64,000 nt of DNA from Sinohyriopsis cumingii (taxonomy: Eukaryota; Mollusca; Bivalvia; Unionida; Unionidae), in NCBI GenBank assembly GCA_028554795.2, contig CM068827.1:141695251-141759250 (forward strand). The letters run 5' to 3'. A program made the translations under genes and the position numbers. Of the stretch, positions 59,547-64,000 are shown piece after piece. The first letter of the stretch is position 1. Each line of letters opens with the position of its first letter. The notes under the pieces are model-generated. The model was not told the DNA's origin. It made no database searches and saw nothing but the letters and a program-made list of their open reading frames with translations.

Positions 59547-62500
59547 ATGACACGAGTGAGCCAGAATCCAGACCCTGAGATTATAAACCCAACCAAAGTC
59601 CACCACCATTATTTCCTAAAAACTACTACCACTTTCGAGAGACGGGAAAGCTTAGAACGACGGCTTACACTTACACGATCAAGTTCAAAGATTTCTTGTT
59701 GGAAGTACTGTTGGAGAAAGCAGAGAGGTTCATCACCGAGGTGTGGGATTCTTTGTTACCCACACTGAAACGACAGTGTGAAGCCAAAGAAGACGATCGC
59801 TTGAGGTTTTCCATTCATCACGATAGTTTTAAGTCTCCAGTTTGGATTGAGTCTAGCAGCCCAGCAGAATTTACACCTTCCAAAGTCATCGACAAGATTC
59901 AACACGTGCAACAATCCAACAACAAGTTTCACATCACCAATGGAAAAGCGACACTGTTCATGACCCACGTGTCTCTTCTCAAAGGGACGGGACAACGCAG
60001 AAAAGTGTTATTGGTGGATGACCTTCGTAGCATCAAGCGTAGCCTCGTTCAAATTAACCTCAAGACCAGATGAGTTAAGCCAGGGCCATCGTGGTGGGAC
60101 GAACTTATGTCGACAAGAACGACACAGTAGAATGGAAAAGAGCTTTGTAAACTATTCAGTGATCGAACAGAGCCATAGAACAACGAAAAGAAGCAGAAAT
60201 TCTGTTTACATCAAGCGGGGCTATCCAAAGACACACACTGTGGCATTTCTGAAATGCAAAATTTGCAAGACATCTTGACATCTTGGCTCTATGCTACACC
60301 TTGAAAGTGCACCCTCAAGAAGTGTGCGGACCTTTGTTGTTTCGAGGAAAGATTTCACAGACGGAACATATATGTACGTTGATCAACACGATGAACATTT
60401 CGATGTCATTACTAGTATCACTGCATTCCAGGGATACGGTTACCATGAATAAAAGATCGAGCAACACAACCATTGTGGATTGTAATCCTCATGATGTTTG
60501 GCTTCTCAACCCTCTCTGGACGAAAGACAACCACGAATACATTGCCCTGCTTGTCAACACACTTTTATCAGCCCTGCATGTTACCAACAACTAAAGATGC
60601 ATGGTTCACAGCAGAAAAGTGCTTGTTAGCTGCTGAGATTGTGCCCTACTTGTGGACAAGGCATACATACCAATACTGCCAAGGCCCACGTATGTTCATG
60701 AAAGACACGATGCCAATTTGTCACCAAATCGTGGCCTTGGAACACGAATGCTACATTCAAAAATACAGTTTCAACCAAGAGGAGGACGATGACAATAAGA
60801 ATAAAGGCAATTTCATCTTTTTTTTATTTCGAATGCATGAAAGAGAATTGCATTTACATTCCTAATTTCAGCGTGGCTCACCGAGCGTGTGAGAAGTGCA
60901 TCCAAGAGCCTATCTTTAGGCATTACCCTCACTGCAGCAAGATTCCTGGAGGATGTGAAAAAATCTTTCGGGGACCGAACACGCTCTCCGACTTCGCCCA
61001 ATGGATCTTAGACCCCATCGACGAGACGTGGAGCCAAGAAGACATCGAATGTTACGGAGATTGTAATTGCTATGCCACGGTAATGGTTCACAATTTCTCG
61101 GGATACGATGGACAGTTTATTTTGAGATACTATACGGAGCAACGTATCGAAAGTTCTAAATTGATTTTGAACGGAGCCAAAATCATTTCCATGCAATTGG
61201 GACAAGTACAGTTTAAAGATTCGATGAGCTACTTGGCCATGCCTTTTAGTCAAATGCCTAAAACGTTGGGAATGACATAAATGACCTTTTATGCTTGGTA
61301 TCAGACTCACGCCTCAGACCCCTTCGACTTTCAGGAAGACATGCTAAACTATTGTCGTTCCGAAGTGGACATTTTACGGTGTTGCTGTGGAAAATGTCCA
61401 GAACTGTTCATGGAATACGGAGGGGTCGATCCTTTGAAAGAAACCTGCACCATTGCCAAAGCGTGTTTTTTAGTTTACAGCCATCGATTCATGCCCAAAA
61501 TCACACTGGCTGTCATCAGCCCTCAAACTACGAACTTTGTTAAACATCAATTCTCGGTCAAAGCCCTACGCTAGCTACATTACTTGTGCGACAAGGAAGA
61601 CAAATGGATTCAACATGTCCGCAACGGAGGAGCGAAAATAGCATCGGAGGGTATTCATCGGATGGCTGGGACTTAGAAAACCCCAAGATCGTGTACGCGT
61701 TTAGCGAATGATTATTTCACAGATGTCCTTTCTGTTACACTCAACGTAACACTAAAAATAAGTTTTTACAACAGATCATGGAAGACTTGTACCAGGCCAC
61801 TTGTCAACGGAGCTTGAAATTAGAACAAGGAAACAAGTGGTGGAAATGTGGGAACACGAGAACGATCACCGTTTGAAAACCTATACCGCATTTAAACGCA
61901 TCGTGAAAAGTTACAAGCTGATGGACCCACTGAACCCGCAGGACCGTTTGTATGTAGACGGACAAATGCCAACTGTTTTGTTGTACCAAGCCAACGAGAA
62001 AAAAGGAGAAGAAATAAAATACTTGGACGTGTGTTCGCTGTATAGTTACATGTGTAAATATTGTCAATTTTCAGTAGGGAACTCGCAATTCATGTCGGAA
62101 CACATCGACCTGGACAACATTCGCCAATACGAAGGATTGATTAAGTGAAACGTCTTGCCTCCAACGGACTTGTACCATCTAGTTTTGTCTCACCATTGCC
62201 AAGGAAAACCGATGTTTCCCTTGTGCCGTACTTGTGCCGAAACGTGCAACCAAGACCAACCTTGTCAGCACACCCAGGAAGAACGTGCCTTGACGGGAAC
62301 CTGGGTCAGCGTAGAATTGTTCAAAGCTCTGGACATGGGATACCAACTGTTAGAAGTGTACGAAATTTGCCACTTTCCTAAGACACAACAATACCACAAG
62401 GGTGACCCTACTCAGAAAGGCATTTTCGCTGACTACGTGGATGCCTTTTTGAAACTGAAGCAAGAAGCCAGCGGCTATCCTTCCTGGTGTCACACTCCCG

Positions 62501-63271
62501 AAGACCAAAGACAATTCAAAGAGAAATACTACGAACAAGAAGGCATCACTTTAGACCACATCGAGAAAAACTAAGGAAGGCGGCCATTTGCCAAAGTGAT
62601 GTTAAATTGCTGGTGGGGTAAAATGGCACAACGACCGTGTTTACCCTAAACGGAGTATTGGACAGAACCTTCCCGCTACTTCCAGATGATTCAGGGCAAA
62701 ACCAAATACATTCAACACGTGGACGTCGTTTGTAAGAACTTGATCTTAGTCAATTACGAAGAAGAACTGGGCTTTCTAGAAGCCGACGAATTTGTAAATG
62801 TCATCATTGCGGCTTACGTGACAGCCCATGCTCACTTAAAATTGTACAAAGCTTCAGACCTGTTCGCAGATTGCGTCCTGTACACGGACAGTTGTATCTA
62901 CATCGATCACCTGGGTCAACGTCACCCTGACATCGAAGGAGAAAGTTTAGGAGTCTGGAAAGACGAACACCCCGACGGCAAGATTATAAGTTTTGTTAGT
63001 GGTGGTCCCAACAATTACGGCTACGAATATTGTGATCCACAGGGAGAAGTGCACACCGAGTGTTAAGCGAAAGGACTGACTCTCAATAATCGCACCAGTC
63101 GAGCGAGTGGTGAACTTTGACGTATTGAAAGAAGTCTTGCAATCTGGACAGGATGGAAATGTTAAAGTGACCACCTACGAACCGCACAAGATTGTACGTT
63201 TACCCACATACCAAATCGTGAGTCGACCTTTGCAAAAAGTGTATCAAATCGTTTGCCAGAAGCGAACATGA
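59547..63271 (+). pseudogene. Polinton-type DNA polymerase B, broken
   Basis: The N-terminal region (59690-60070) shows RLRFSIHHDSFKSPVW, the conserved pre-exonuclease domain of this family. The exonuclease region includes FFYFECM (near 60820, where FDxE is expected) and HNFSGYDGQFILRYY at 61089. LNYCRSEVDILRCCCGKCPE follows near 61345. Polymerase motif A reads YLDVCSLYSYM at 62020 (usual SLYP lost). Motif B reads KVMLNCWWGK at 62593. Motif C reads VLYTDSCIY near 62875, where YxDTDS is usual, so one catalytic Asp is missing. The frame changes repeatedly, with stops near 60071, 61278, 61572, 62146, 62572 and 63064. Function would be replication of the element. Confidence 0.88.
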
Positions 63272-63389
63272 TCGATGTTCTCCACATTGTCACTACCTAC
63301 CTTTAGTGGGACGTAGTAATTGATGCGGCACACTATGTCGTTTAAGATACCTGCTTGGCTAGGAGTCCAACGTTGGACAACACCGAGAC

Positions 63390-64000
63390 ATGTATGAATA
63401 CCTCATTTGAAAAGTGATATTCAAGGTTTGCCAAACGAACTGCAAGAGAAGATCTACAAGGATGTTTAGCAGGGACTTGCCAGAGCAAAATGTCAAACGT
63501 TTGATCGAACATAAACATCATTTGATCGATCGTCCACCTCAATGGATCGTGTGGTATTACAAAGAGTGGCAATCGGCATACAATCTCTTGCGAGAAAGTC
63601 AAGACGATTCCATCGGGTTTGTCGAAGGCATTTTCGGCGAAGACGACGGGTTCGTGTCTGATCCCAGTCAAATCCATCTGGTCATTTTCGACAACGTGTT
63701 AGGAGAAGACGAAGAAGCAATTAAACTGGTTTACACGCAAAGGGCATCATCGTTATGCCGGTGCCATTTACATCACTCTAAATTTGTTTCAACAAAGTAA
63801 AACCCACCGTATCATCAGTCTCAATGCTCATTACGTGGACTTGATTAAAAGCCCTAGAGATAAATTGGAATTGCAAGTATTAGGAACGCCTTACCTAACT
63901 CATGCGTACGACGATGTCACTGAAACCCCACACGCCTATTTACTCTAGAATTTAAATCCCACCCACCCCGATTATTTCCGAGTTCGTACCCATTTGTTTC
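63390..64000 (+). pseudogene. Polinton-type packaging ATPase (FtsK/HerA), broken
   Basis: The frame at 63414-63800 gives HHLIDRPPQWIVWYYKEWQS, GFVEGIFGE and the Walker B-like IHLVIFDNVLGEDEEA. After a frameshift near 63735, the strings NLFQQSKTHR and SLNAHYVDLIKSPRDK follow, as in the A32-like ATPases of Polintons and adenovirus-like mobile elements. The Walker A loop expected near 63430 is not recognisable. The gene reaches the window edge. In the family it pumps DNA into capsids. Confidence 0.8.

Larger units (their letters stand above)
59500..64000 (+). mobile_element. Polinton/Maverick-like element, decayed, partial
   Basis: A family B DNA polymerase of the protein-primed Polinton type is followed on the same strand by an FtsK/HerA-type packaging ATPase, two core genes of Polintons and related viruses. 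The composition is less AT-rich than the introns. Terminal inverted repeats, integrase, protease and capsid genes are not in view; the element continues past the window end. Many stops and frameshifts make it non-functional. Confidence 0.85.

Overview
This is eukaryotic nuclear DNA from an invertebrate animal. It has one multi-exon gene with GT-AG introns, long AT-rich introns, many minisatellites, tRNA-derived SINEs, and a broad mix of transposons: DIRS-like, Tigger/pogo-like, I-group LINE, Penelope-like, hAT-type MITEs and Polinton/Maverick-like. The SINE type and the mix fit a lophotrochozoan, plausibly a mollusc. That placement is an inference; no species-diagnostic gene is present.

Positions 1241-42302 hold the last eight coding exons of a NAMPT (nicotinamide phosphoribosyltransferase) gene on the + strand, at 1241-1369, 16847-17005, 18654-18784, 23700-23919, 24402-24516, 31165-31310, 37675-37797 and 42195-42302. 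They join in frame to about 376 residues and a stop. The first roughly 115 residues lie upstream of the window. The seven introns (0.5 to 15.5 kb) hold nearly all the repeats in the left two thirds. These include a 6.1-kb array of about 28-bp units with 840-bp and 876-bp higher-order repeats (9350-15470), a 59-bp minisatellite open in all three forward frames (29718-30690), a 3.2-kb array of about 26-bp units (31780-34975), a decayed DIRS-like retroelement (about 7.0-8.85 kb), a 3.2-kb Tigger-like transposon with a broken transposase (24994-28229), and two copies of an unassigned 2.2-kb inverted-repeat element (2871-5031 and 35299-37520).

Positions 42303-48330 are non-coding: candidate 3' UTR, tandem repeats, SINEs and a hAT-type MITE. 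A LINE of the I/RNase-H-bearing group follows (about 48334-53000), with zinc-knuckle ORF1 and endonuclease-RT-RNase H ORF2, broken by frameshifts and stops.

Positions 53881-58260 form a nested structure. Two inverted arms of about 0.6 kb face each other across a 0.87-kb spacer. The left arm has been interrupted by a 151-bp hAT-type MITE and by a 2137-bp element with compound terminal inverted repeats, a 9-bp target duplication and a Penelope-like reverse transcriptase inside. The right arm acts as the empty site for both insertions.

From about 59.5 kb to the window end is a heavily mutated Polinton/Maverick-like sequence: protein-primed type DNA polymerase B, then an FtsK/HerA-type packaging ATPase. 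It is flanked on the minus strand by a retroviral-type zinc-knuckle (gag-like) pseudogene. NAMPT is the only gene here that looks functional; the rest is mobile or repetitive DNA in varied states of decay.
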